Assembly (NCBI RefSeq): GCF_002775205.1 | Contig: NC_036450.1 | Span: forward strand, 10,706,979-10,770,978 | Direction of reading: 5' to 3' | DNA from: Xiphophorus maculatus | Lineage: Eukaryota; Chordata; Actinopteri; Cyprinodontiformes; Poeciliidae | DNA length: 64,000 bases | In this document: piece after piece, positions 1-11,200 of the stretch | How positions within the stretch are numbered: position 1 is the stretch's first letter | Layout: each line of letters begins with the position of its first letter | Program-made: the position numbers and the translations under genes | The notes under the pieces: generated by a model | The model's input: the letters and a program-made list of their open reading frames with translations, nothing else | Databases searched by the model: none | Told to the model about the DNA's origin: nothing

Positions 1-373
1 CTCATAATAAGTCTTGGGAAAAATTATTTTGTGAAAAGTTCGATAAAATATAAATGTGTGTTCATGCACTGAATTTTATATTCAGTATTTAGTTTCAATA
101 TCCTTTAAAATAAAACGGTTTGACTGGTTTTATACCTTCCTGGTGGTCACCGTCTTCTGTTTTTCTTTTTTGTTTAACCATGCAATGTTTGCAATATGGA
201 TGTATTTGTCAGGTTCACTGATATAAGTTGTTTGGCTTTAATAAATCAGACAGTGATTTTACAGCACTGTACCCCTTTTTAATTCCAAAAATGTTTTGCT
301 CGTGACAGGGGGTACTTGACTAAAAATATATTTTTAAGGGGGTACATCACTGAAAAAAGTTTGAGAACCACTG
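1..373 (-). mobile_element. Partial non-autonomous hAT-like element, cut by the window edge
   Basis: This is the reverse complement of most of the element seen complete at 22156-22613 and 25746-26221. It ends at 373 in the inverted-repeat end TTGAGAACCACTG, which reads CAGTGGTTCTCAA on the other strand. That terminus is typical of hAT (Charlie-like) elements. No transposase reading frame is present, so it is a MITE-like non-autonomous copy. Its other end lies outside the window, so its target duplication cannot be checked; the 8 bases after it are ccttggac. Confidence 0.75.
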
Positions 374-1530
374 CCTTGGACCATTTGTCACAAAGGTTTT
401 TAAAAGCTTGTTGAAATTTTCCATAATACCATTCCTACTTCTTTTAATGAGATCTGGAGTGACCAGAGTTTTGTTTACAGTATGGACCACACACACAGCA
501 CAGACCCTCTCCCACCTGTTTCTGCACATTGCCAGAAAAGCTCAAATATTCTACACAATACGTACTTGAGGAGTATTACTTACTTCATTCTATTTTCATT
601 TTTGCTTAAGTCTTTACATTAAAATAAACATTACATAAAACTGGAATCCTGTATTTTATAGATTGTACTGTTTTTCTGCAACTTTTGGCAGGGTAAATTC
701 AAACAAATTAAAAACACTTATCTTTTCATTTAATTTCACCGCAAATTGCATAAAACCACAAGACTTCACCAATTACTACATGGAACATTGGAACTTTATT
801 TCAATATTTTCAAATCTGATATTCTCGCTTCTGTAGTAACAATATCTAAGGTGAACCAATAATTTGAGATGGTAGTTATGCTGCCTGGAGCGAAAATGCT
901 TGTTAGGTGCTTGAAGCTGCCAGATTACAGCCAATGAAGGGAGGAATAAAGTCTTTTTTAAAAAAAAAAAAAAAAACAGTCTGGCCAAACATCAAGCTTC
1001 ACACACATTTTCCCATTCCTTCCCTACAGAGACACACACACACACACTCAAAATCTGTAAGTTTCTCTCACACACAGCAGACCACACGCCTGTTCCACAT
1101 TATGAGCTTCTTACTGAGTCATAACACAGTTATAAAAAGTAGAGGCTGACTGTAGAGAAACCATGCTGTGCAACCACAGGTGCTGGGTGAGTAATGTTTG
1201 CTTCTATCTGACTGCCAGCCTAATTATAAACTCACATGGGCGGTAAACAATAACAACAACAAATGCAGCGACTCCACAGGGAAGAAATTGGACGTTGTTA
1301 TTATCACCTAGAGAGGTTAAACTTTGCATTTGTCTTTCAAAGAACCAAAAACTGTTAGAAACATGTTGGTATCACGCTGTTTTTAGGATGCTCAGTCTTT
1401 TAGTGATACTTAATGTCATTTAAATGTGTGCAAGTACACTGTCTAAGAAAAAACAATTCAAGTGAAAACTATTATGCTGTAGGTGCAGCTAAATGTAGAC
1501 ATAACGCTTAAGCAAAAAGGAGAAAAAAAA
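374..1530. other. Intergenic, low-complexity
   Basis: No coding region is supported. The stretch holds an A-run at about 960-976 and a short (CA)n at about 1031-1046. If the candidate minus-strand exon at 1537-1690 is real, this is its first intron. Confidence 0.5.
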
Positions 1531-1536
1531 ACTTAC

Positions 1537-1690
1537 CTCTTACTTATGGCGCTCAAAGTCCGAATAAAAGCGCTTTAACTTGAATAAGAACTATGTCTAT
1601 CTAAACTATATATAGTATCTTCCACACTATCGCTAAAAAGATCACAAAGTCTATCAGCAATGTGTCCGTATGGCAGGCTCCTTCATTGTG
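1537..1690 (-). other. Candidate non-coding first exon of a minus-strand gene
   Basis: Read on the minus strand, the sequence ends in AAGTAAGAG followed by gtaagt (1536-1531), a near-ideal 5' splice site. Upstream on the same strand (higher coordinates) lies a cluster of CCAAT boxes. No start codon with a sustained frame is visible, so it would be a 5' UTR exon with the coding part off the left edge. A TATA-like palindrome (actatatatagt) lies at about 1604-1615, so the true start may be downstream of it and the exon much shorter. This is inferred from signals only. Confidence 0.3.
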
Positions 1691-1920
1691 TGTCTCCGCT
1701 CCTGATATTTGAGTCAATTATTTGAACCAGCAGGGCTGTGTTGACTGAGCCCCACAAAGCGAAACGTATTCAAATGACTTCACTAGAGCCGGGAAAACTA
1801 GCCAATCAGCGGACAGGGGCGGCAGCCTCAAAGGAATACACGGACCAATACGTGAAGACCTGGCACAAAAATCGAACTCTACAAAGATTCTGATTGGCTG
1901 AGTCTCTTCTCGGTTGGTTC
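1690..1920 (-). promoter_or_regulatory. CCAAT-box cluster with CHR-like motifs
   Basis: CCAAT is read at 1802-1806 and 1845-1849 on the plus strand, and ATTGG (inverted CCAAT) at 1893-1897. The outer two sit in the longer NF-Y-type contexts gccaatcag and ctgattggc. TTTGAA-type motifs occur at 1721-1726 and, inverted, at 1769-1774. Several NF-Y boxes followed by a TTTGAA (CHR) element is an arrangement known from cell-cycle gene promoters. The spacing here is about 40 bp rather than the usual 30-odd. Together with the donor at 1536 it suggests a minus-strand promoter. Confidence 0.35.
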
Positions 1921-1959
1921 TGTGTTTTCAGGGCTTGCAAGAGGAGCTGGTGTTTTTGT

Positions 1960-3830
1960 TGGAGAGCTGAAATATGGAAGGTGTAAGGTTTCCACCCAGG
2001 AATGCGTGCGTGTGTGTGGATGTGTGTTGGTCTCGGTGGCTTACGAGTCAAAAGGCTGTAAATGAAGCAGTCTATAAAGAGACAGACCATCAAAAACTAC
2101 TGCATAACTGTAAAACAGAAGAACAAAGATGTTTACAAAATAAATATTTCAAAGTAATGTGGATTGTACGTAGCCCCCCTGAGAACCCTGTGGAATAAAA
2201 ACACTTTTTTCAAAACTGTTTTTATTAATTTTCCATTTTAATGAACCAACATTTTTAAACATATTAACATTCAAAAGAGAACAAGACAAAAACAGAAACA
2301 AAACTCCACCCTATCAATAAGATATGGTAAATACTGTAGATAGACTGAAATACAAATTATAATACCAGTATATGCTTTACACATGTTTCATCATAAGTCT
2401 TCGTGGTTCATTTTATTTAATCTCTAATTGTACTTCACAATACTAATAGTCTTTTCATGGAGCTACCTGAAAGTGAGGACTATGTTTTACTGAAATTACA
2501 GCTGTAAATCTTGTAGTTTTGCCTTGACCAGGTCAAAAAAAAAAAAATCTGTGTAAAAGTTCATGAAGAGGTGTTAAAACATTACGGTCTCTATTCAACA
2601 GACCTTAGATGACCATCGGTTTTCCCTCACTGTCTTCTGCAGGGCTGTGTTGCTAATGCAGTGAGTTGCATCCAGATTTCAGCACAGGTTTTTTGAAGCA
2701 ATTTTCTGCATATACAGTAGGTGCTCTGTACTGTACTTCTGAACTTTGCAATCAGTGGAGCAGCTGTTAAAAAGGCAAATGTGCTAATTTTCAGAACTCT
2801 ATTCATTTAAAAGACTCCATCTTTCTATGACAGATCTTTACTTATGTCAAACTATTCAAAGTTATGTTGAACCATTTCTTGGTGTAGCCCCACAGCTCAT
2901 ACACTGTACCTGAGATAATTTTTATTCATATTGACATCACTTACCTCCACTCTAATCTGAAACAGCTGAAAACGTCAAGACCAGCTTACACTCACCCAGC
3001 CTGAATGAAGCTCAAATTGAACCTGTGGTTTGAGCAGATTGCCCCATGCGAATGCCTGCATGTTGTTTTAAAGAACCAGTGTGTAGATTTAAGGCTTTGA
3101 GTCTTTGACTGCTTGTGCACATATCTGACACGAGTTGGCCCATTTCTGTACATATTTGGGGCCATTCAACATTTTTTTTGTTGTCTCACAGACTGAGATA
3201 TGATGTGGTGGTACAAGGAATTATATAGATCTGAAGGTTTAGTTTTGATAACAATCAGCTGCTAAAAATGCAGCTCATAAACTACACTACAATTTAATTT
3301 GTCTTGTTTTAGTGAACCTGCTTTAATGGGGGTTTCTTTTGGGCCCCTCATTTTTCCAATAAAAATTTAACAGGATTGCAATGTGTGGGCAAGATATCTC
3401 AATTAATATACTAATTGGCAACAAAAAGTTTCTACTTTTGATGTCTTTATTAGAAATTGTGTCCTTGATGAGCAGAGGTGCAATTGAAAGAGGGATTCAT
3501 CATGGTTTTAAACTCCAACATAAAAGATTTTAAAGAAAATTTACAACCTTTTGGGTATCTTGATTCTACTTTTCATCAAAAATGTTTACGATTGTGGGAT
3601 TGTAAACACGTTTTATTTTTTACTTTATTTGATCTCTTTCCCACAACATGTGCTCTGAGAACTCCTTAAAGCCAGTCAGACAAATGGAATATGGTTTAGC
3701 AGCAGGGCCACGCCTCAACCACCCATCTAACTACCCTGCAGTCTGGGTAATTAAAGGTGTGGTTGCATTTATTTGTCTTTTATACTCAACTCTCCTGCAA
3801 AGCACTGTCCACCTTCTGCTACTACCAGAT
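1960..3830. other. Intergenic, nothing recognised
   Basis: Short open frames exist but show no splice context, codon bias or domain. There is one A-run at about 2537-2549. I see no gene or clear repeat here. Confidence 0.5.
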
Positions 3831-3834
3831 GTTT

Positions 3835-4440
3835 CTTTTTCATCCCTTGTCAATCTTTCAACTCTTATCCATCATCCCAACCTCATTCGTCCCCTTTCCC
3901 AACCTGAAGCGCCCTAAATTCCTACCTCATTCGTCCCCTATCCTATTCTCATTAATCCACTATCCCTTCATTATTCATCTTATATTCCTGCCTCATTCGT
4001 CCCCTATCTAGACCTCATTAAGCCCTCACCCTTCATCCAAATCTCTATCATCCCCCATCCATTTTCCCATTGAGCTACTGTCGTCATCTGTTAGCCCTGG
4101 TTCCTCATCCATCATTCCTACCTTGTTTATCCTTTCATCCTTCATTCATATCTGCCTCATCCATAGATCCTTCATCTCTCATTCTTCCTCCCTACCTGCG
4201 TCACTCCTCATTCCTACCTTCTTCTTTCCTCATCTATTTCTTCACTACTTCATCCACCATCCACACCTCTTACATTCATCTCACACATTTCAAGTGGTTC
4301 TTTTAATTCCTTATCCGTGCTTTCTTCATCATGCTTCATGCACTCCTTCTTTCTTCATCCCAACATCCTTCAAACTTGCATCACTACCTCCTTTTCCTTA
4401 TATGATTAATTCTTTCAGCACCTCATTTAACTCAATTCAG
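3835..4440. repeat. Pyrimidine-rich degenerate CATCC/CATTC repeat field
   Basis: About 600 bases carry almost no purine runs on the plus strand. They are built from irregular 8-12-base variants of cctcattcatcc and cctcattcgtcccctatc. The open frames across it arise from the repeat and have no coding character. A second patch of the same composition lies at 4796-4912, so the field was probably continuous before the 4430-4660 segment was inserted. Confidence 0.7.
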
Positions 4441-4665
4441 TTCATTTAAATAGTGCCAATTCACAACACATGCCATCTCCAGGCACGGTACAAAAAAGCA
4501 CTTTTACGTTAGAGAAAAGTAAGAAGTTCATGGCAGTGGCAGCTCCTTTAGTGACTTCATCTTGGAGAAAGATGCAACTAAACAGATGATCTCTGAGCTG
4601 GTTTTAAAAGTTAGTTAGTCACAACCAAACCTCAGCCAATAAACATGTCTAGAAACACTGAAATA
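4430..4665. repeat. Teleost interspersed repeat fragment
   Basis: It begins with the motif ttcagttcatttaaatagtg followed by ccaattcacaacacatgcc and a caggcacggtacaa block. This resembles a dispersed tail found in many teleost genomes (usually tatagcgccaattcacaaca...ggcactttacaa). It sits inside the CATCC-type field. The family name is from memory and was not searched. Confidence 0.5.
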
Positions 4666-4795
4666 CAGGACAAAGTGAGTCATCTATTGCAGGAGGAAGG
4701 TGCCACAACTAAACAGAACGCCAGACGTGATATAGCTTCTATGAAGAGATAAAAACCAAAGGAAAAGGTTACAAATTTAAATAACAGCAAATAAG

Positions 4796-4912
4796 GAGAA
4801 GAATGTAGCAAAGGATTCCATTCTTTCATCCCTCGTTGCCTCCATCTTTCATTCATACCTCTGTCATCGCTCTCATCACTACTTCTTTCATCCCTCATTT
4901 TCTGTAACCTCT
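4796..4912. repeat. Second patch of CATCC/CATTC pyrimidine repeat
   Basis: The composition and motifs match 3835-4440 (tttcatccctc, ccatctttcattcatacc). It appears to be the interrupted continuation of that field. Confidence 0.6.
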
Positions 4913-5259
4913 CACCTTCTTGACATATTTGTTCACCCCTGCCCTAACATCTGGGAGGGTCCTTATTTGGCCTCTAGGAGTCAATGTACTGAGGCAGAAG
5001 CACCTCTCTGAGTCTCCATCTCCAGCAGCAATTCTCCAGATTCCATCAAATTTGCTTCTCCAACAACATCCACAAATCTCTCCCAGAAATCTTTTAAGCT
5101 GTGTGTTGTGGCGTGGTCCTTGCCAGTAAATTGCTTATGCTGCAGCTCTCCTAAGCCATTTAATTGCACCTGATTTGTGTAAATATGTAATCTTAGTTGT
5201 TGACTCTCAGTGGGAGTATAATCCCTACTCCCAGGGAACCAAAAGGATTTCATCATCCC

Positions 5260-8200
5260 ACAACCTAAGAGACGTCATTCAACTTATAACAAAGTTTTGC
5301 CTGAATTAGAGAGAAATTCAGGAGATCATGGCAACAACATTCTTGGAAAACAACAGAAATACAATTACATTTTTTACTGGTGTTTTTATGGCATGTCCAT
5401 GTAGATACCAGTGAAGTTGGACAGATTGAACTTTCACTTAGCATGACTGTACAAACACATTTCATACACCTCATCTGCTTTTCTAAATGTTTAGAGCATA
5501 CTGTAAATATATATATAACGCTCCTTCCCACGTTCTAATTTCACTCGATGCATGGCAATTAAAGCAAGATGGCTGCACATACACCCTCCCCCTCAGTTAC
5601 CACCATCCACCTCATCCAGGCAGATCCTTTTCTCCCTTGCATAAATGTCAAATTACATAAACACTGATTTAGTCTTGCAGCATACCCAGGTTCTGAGGTT
5701 GTAGGCGGCACTCGGTTTCTCTGATCACAGACGCCTCTTACATTCTGACACATCACCATTCAGGCAAAAATAGCTGATTTCTGACTCGTTTGGGGCTGCG
5801 GGGTCTTCTCATTTCAATAATCCGACTCCTACGCTCCCACGCCAGGCACCCTTAGCACACAGCTTCCGGCTGTGGTCATCTATTCATGGATCTGAAGCAC
5901 TCTGAGACAAAAGCACTCCAATGCAGGCAGAGACGTGCAGGCACTTGCATCTTTCACTGGTAGTAATTGATGTTCGACAGGCTCTATGAATACTTTTAAA
6001 GACTTGTCTCCTTTGGTGAATGGTTCACATCGCCGGCTGCCAAAAGTGTTGATGAAGATTTCCTGTTACAAATGAAGTCAAAGCTGCTATTGTAAATGTG
6101 AAAGAACCCAACTCACGCCATCATATCTTCAACATCTGTTTGGATTGTTATCTACTGGATATGACATCACACTCTTTTTGTTTGGCATTACCTGCATTTA
6201 TAAAAGATGGGCTTTCACCAAATATTTGCTGTTGACAGTAGACTAGTTAAGTAGTGTCTTGCCCAACAAGGTGTAACCATGACCTCTTCAGTGGAAGCAG
6301 GTTTCTGGTGGGTTGAGGTGTCACCTTAAATCAGGATGACATTTAATTACATTTGTTATGCATTGATGTTCTGATGACATAAATATGCAAGGTACAATAA
6401 GTATATCTTTTACTGGTTAATACCCAGCTAGGAATTGACCATATTCTTCTCAATATGAATAAAAAAAGTTAAAATTTATGTTAATTCCTTGGTTCTTCTT
6501 GAAAAATGTTGGTGTTTTCCACAATAGAATATTCATCGTGGCTTTAAAGACACATATTTCTTCATTTTATTTTCTACTCATAATGTTGACCTCTTTTTCA
6601 AATATTAAACTCTCCAAATTTGATGGTTTGATAAAATGTTGGTCCATGGTGGTTGCCAATTTCCACCACTTTTAGAAGAACATAAAAGGTTTGGATCAAC
6701 TCACAAAACTTGCGACTGAAATGCAGCAAAAATCTAAGAGAAATGCTTGAAATAACGGCTTTGACTTAAAAACCTGTTTCCTGGTTAAAGTAGAGTCTTT
6801 CTGGGAATAACCAAAATTTTCACACCCTAATAGTAAATGTCTTCTTTCTTTGTCACAAAGACATTTAAGTATAAAGTAATGCCAAAAGGTTTTAGTATAA
6901 AAACTATGATCTTCCCTTAAGATTAATTATGGGACATTCTAATGCTCAAATTTATTGGTGACATTTTTTCAATTTCAAACTTCAAAGCTTTATCAGGAAT
7001 AACAATGAGAACAAATTCCTTTTCGTTGACTCAGTAAGGGTCCTCATTCGGTACACATGCTTTTTGCCCACATGCATGTGGGCATTTTTTACCAACCATG
7101 CAGAAAATCTGCCTGGGGGACATTTTGTACCTGCTTTGACAACCAATCTACTGTTTGTATAGTTCGGAAAAGCACCCACAATTAAATAATATTGGTCCCT
7201 CTTTTGGTTTGAACCGGGGTTATAATTACATTTTATTGAAGTGCCCTAATGGAGATCATTCTTTTTTACATTTGAGCATTTTTGTGATAGTTTGTCAAAA
7301 AAATTTTGCAAAAGACTCAAAGATAACAATGAAACAAGTCAAGTTTTATTTTTATGTTTGGATAAAATGGCAACACAAACATAAAGAATGTAGTCATACG
7401 TTGCCAGCATCTCAATGATTTCAATGCCAATGTGAATTATATTGAGACCAAAACAATTAATTGCACATACGCAACAATATATTTGCATATTTAGAAGGGC
7501 TCTGAACATTGTAAAACTCTGTTTTGCAATTTCAAGTGAAATCATGTTTGTTTCCAATGGAAAATGTTTTTGTTTTTTTTTAAAAAAATTGGTTCAAATG
7601 ATGAAGAGTGTTCTCTGTAAAATTATACAAGTTGCAACATTTAATTCAAAAATCTTTGACTTCCAGTGAATTTTGGATTTCAGGGAAATTGTGACACACA
7701 AAACAAGTGGTGTAAGCCGCCAGCAGCAGGGGACATGCATGCTGCCATGAGTGTGGATGGGATTACACAGTGACAGCTGTGTGAGATCATTACAGTTCAG
7801 GAAAAGAGGGGAAAGAAGGGTGGGGGTTGAACCCGAGAATCGTGAAGGGAGTGGGCTATTATGAGACTTAAGAGCAGAGGGGTGGGGCGCTTTGGCAATA
7901 CCGCTTCTTACTGTGAGGAATTCCTCTAAGTGTTGCATTTAGAATCTGCGATACAGGATGTCATTAAATGTGATCACTGGTGCTTTGCATTTTGGCTAAT
8001 ATTTATGCATCATGTTAACCAAGTGATGAGAAACAGAAGCCTGATATGTGGGATAAACAGAGGGGTGTGGGTGAGGAGAGAAACAGGGAAAAGGAAAATG
8101 GGTGACGCAGGCAGGCCTTCCAGTAAGAGGTCTGACTCAGCCCCTGGAAGCCCCCTGACCCTGTCTGGAGACAATATGGGGGCAATAATCTGTGTTTTGC

Positions 8201-11200
8201 AGAACAGAAAGGTCACTGAAAGACTGCAGCTAGAAAACATGTACACCACGCAGCCTCGACTGGGTTGAGATCATGGTTGTTTTTTTTAGCTTAGTCTTTC
8301 ACTTTTATCAGTTTTGATCAACCTTGATAAGGCATCAGATTAAATTTAGTGATGTTTAGACTGCAAAAATAACATCTGTGAATCTTTATCATCCCTCGCT
8401 TTCTAAAATAAACAACCCATAGTCAATCATGAAGACAATGTTTTTATTTCGTTGAAGTAACTGTTTTCTGTAAAACCTCATTAATTTATTATGTCATTCT
8501 CTGAGTTAGTTTGGTGACTATGGATACAACCTCCACAGCACACAAAAAAAATCCCTGTTTCAGCATGTTGTAGCCTTTATATGGTGAAACAATAGGGGAA
8601 ATGCAGGTGTTTGGTTATGCAATCGGTGACTAAGGTTTCAAACGTCAGTCGTCATCTGCGAGTGCTTTCTCCTGCTGTCAGCCTCGAGCGGGCATCGAAC
8701 CAGCAGAGAGGATCTGTTTGAGTATCAGATGAAAACAGTTGTCCCTTTCTTCTCCTCATCACTGGCTTGGCAGGGATGGAGTTCTCACTCCTACAGAACG
8801 ATAACGCAGCACAACAGGAAACAAGGGCCGGCCGCTGTGGTTACCTGGTTATATAATCCAGACTAAAAGAGGAAACTAAAGTGCAGAATCCATTTTCCAA
8901 GTGACTTAACTTTTCTAGGACCTAAATGAACCATTATATCTACTTCTCCTAGTGATTTATTCTGTTCAGACACTAAAGGAACATTTTCACAAGTTCATTG
9001 TTCAAAGCAAAATGTTGTAAACCATAAGATTAACTAATAATCCCAGCAATTGTACAACATCTACAATTTGCATGCAACCTTGCCTAACTAAGGATTCCTC
9101 AACTGTTTGTTTTTCCCTTGAATATACACTACTTTGTGAGGTTATCTTATGTAAAGTCCTAATAAAATACCTTGCAGTTAACACTGACAAAATCAGAAAA
9201 AGAAACTGTGTGGATACCTTTCGAGGCACTGTGCTTCTTCCAGTTTTGTGTGTGATTTGGCGTGGCACACCAATGATGGATGATAGTAAGACAGACGGCC
9301 TGTTTCCTGCATGCACCCCTCACTTCCATGTCACACACACAGATATCCTTTGAGGATGGGAGGTATATGACAACTTGACATGCATGGCCCACATTTACAC
9401 ACACAGACAGACCCACCTAACATCCTCTTTGGGGAGAAAAAAAATGCTGAACGTTTTGTGCAAACCTGCACCTAAAAAAGAAAAAATAGGATTTACTAGG
9501 TCAGCCAAAAGGTTCCACCAAAAAGTACAAACTGCTTTTCCACTGATGAAAAACATCTGAATCACTGGGAGGTTTTTTTTTTGTTTGTTTTTATAGTTGT
9601 GACTTGCACTTCTTTAGAAATGTGCACAATCTTGTGTGTGTGTGAAAATACAACTCATGCTATCATGTGGATTTAATATAAAAGTCAGGACCTTTACAAA
9701 GGAGTAGACCGCATCTGTCATCTCTCTCTCTCTCCCCAGCCCTCTTACATTCTTAATGATACCTCCACTCCCATTCATGTTCACTGTCTAATTGAAACTG
9801 ACAGTCCATGCAAAGTAAATATTTACAAGGAGTCAGTGAAACACACATGCATGTAACATTCTCTTTTAAAGACACAGTGTAGTCACAGCTTTCCTTGTAG
9901 TTTCATCCTCTGTATCTGCATGAAATGCCCACTCTGCTGTCTCTCCAATCCAAGTAATAAAGTGTTAAGCCAACAGAGGTTTGAGGTGGGATGTGGGCTG
10001 CCCACGCTCCTGCTAAAAACAAAAGTATAAAGATACATCTGGGATTGAGCACAGACTGAGAGTGTTTTGATTTACTTCTGTAATTTCTCTGTAGCTCCGG
10101 TGGTTTTACTGTAAACCACTCCTACACTGTCTGCAGATGTGGCATCGAATCCAGTGGGAGGGGATGGATTTGTGCAGCTGTGTGCTTGTGTGTGCTTCTG
10201 CTTCCTGCTACATGTCCAAATTAAAATAGGGGTTTGTCGGCATTGTCCAGTCAAATTTCCACCATTGCAATGTTTTACTCAGAACGATAAAGTATAAAGT
10301 AATTCTGTAGACATCATTGGCTTTTTGTTCTTGGTTGAATGTGGAAGAAAGTGGAAAAAGCAAAGTAGAAAAGGTGCACCATGCCCTAAAAAAGAGTTTA
10401 AAGCATAAAAAGTCTATCTATAAATGATATTCTTCGGTAAAAGCATCTAACAAAAATATTTAGGAATGCCCCATTCTTGGAGTGATTATGTCTGCATGGT
10501 TAATTTCTCCTTTTAAACCCAATTTCTTATGAGTCCAGAAGCAAAGACCAATTTTTAAATTGCTTATTTTTTTTATTTTTCACATGAAACTAGCTCATCA
10601 CTTAATGAATTCAGTTTTCTAATGCTTAATGAGGTCAACAGCTTTGAGTTTATTGGTAATAATAATTTAAGGATAATTGCTGAAGTAAAATTGGTTTCAC
10701 AAAATGTAATAAAAAGGAGGTGGAAGAAGGTGTTCTGGTCGAATCAAATGTATTTTTTTGCTTCTAGTGTTCCCCCTTGTAGAAGGGAACACTGGTGTGG
10801 GAATGCATTTTTAAGCAGGATCTAAGTCACGTCTTGGTGCAGTTATGAAATCTAATTCAAGTATTGGATGATTCATGCATGAATTTCATGATGAAATCAA
10901 ATGTCTTTTGTTCTAAAGCTTTTTGTGTTAGTAAGTTGTGGCCAAAAGAAACGGAAAAAACTAGACAAGTTTGGACAGGGTCAGACTGAGCTTGAACTCA
11001 GGTCAGTCATTATGACAGTCTGAAGATAAGCACTTCCAGTAATACCCAAAGAAATGTACTTCCAAATGTTTCTGAGAATGAAAACAAAAAAGCATTTTTT
11101 AATAGCTTGAAGTTATGCAAATGTCACAGATATGTCACAAATTTTGTCGGTAAGCTTACTTTATTTAAATAGTAATAACTAATTGGACCTTGAGGAGCAA

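Noticed and set aside
3648-4449. Open frames of 78-108 codons in the CATCC field
   Set aside because: Low-complexity repeat translation rich in Ser, His, Pro and Leu with no splice context.
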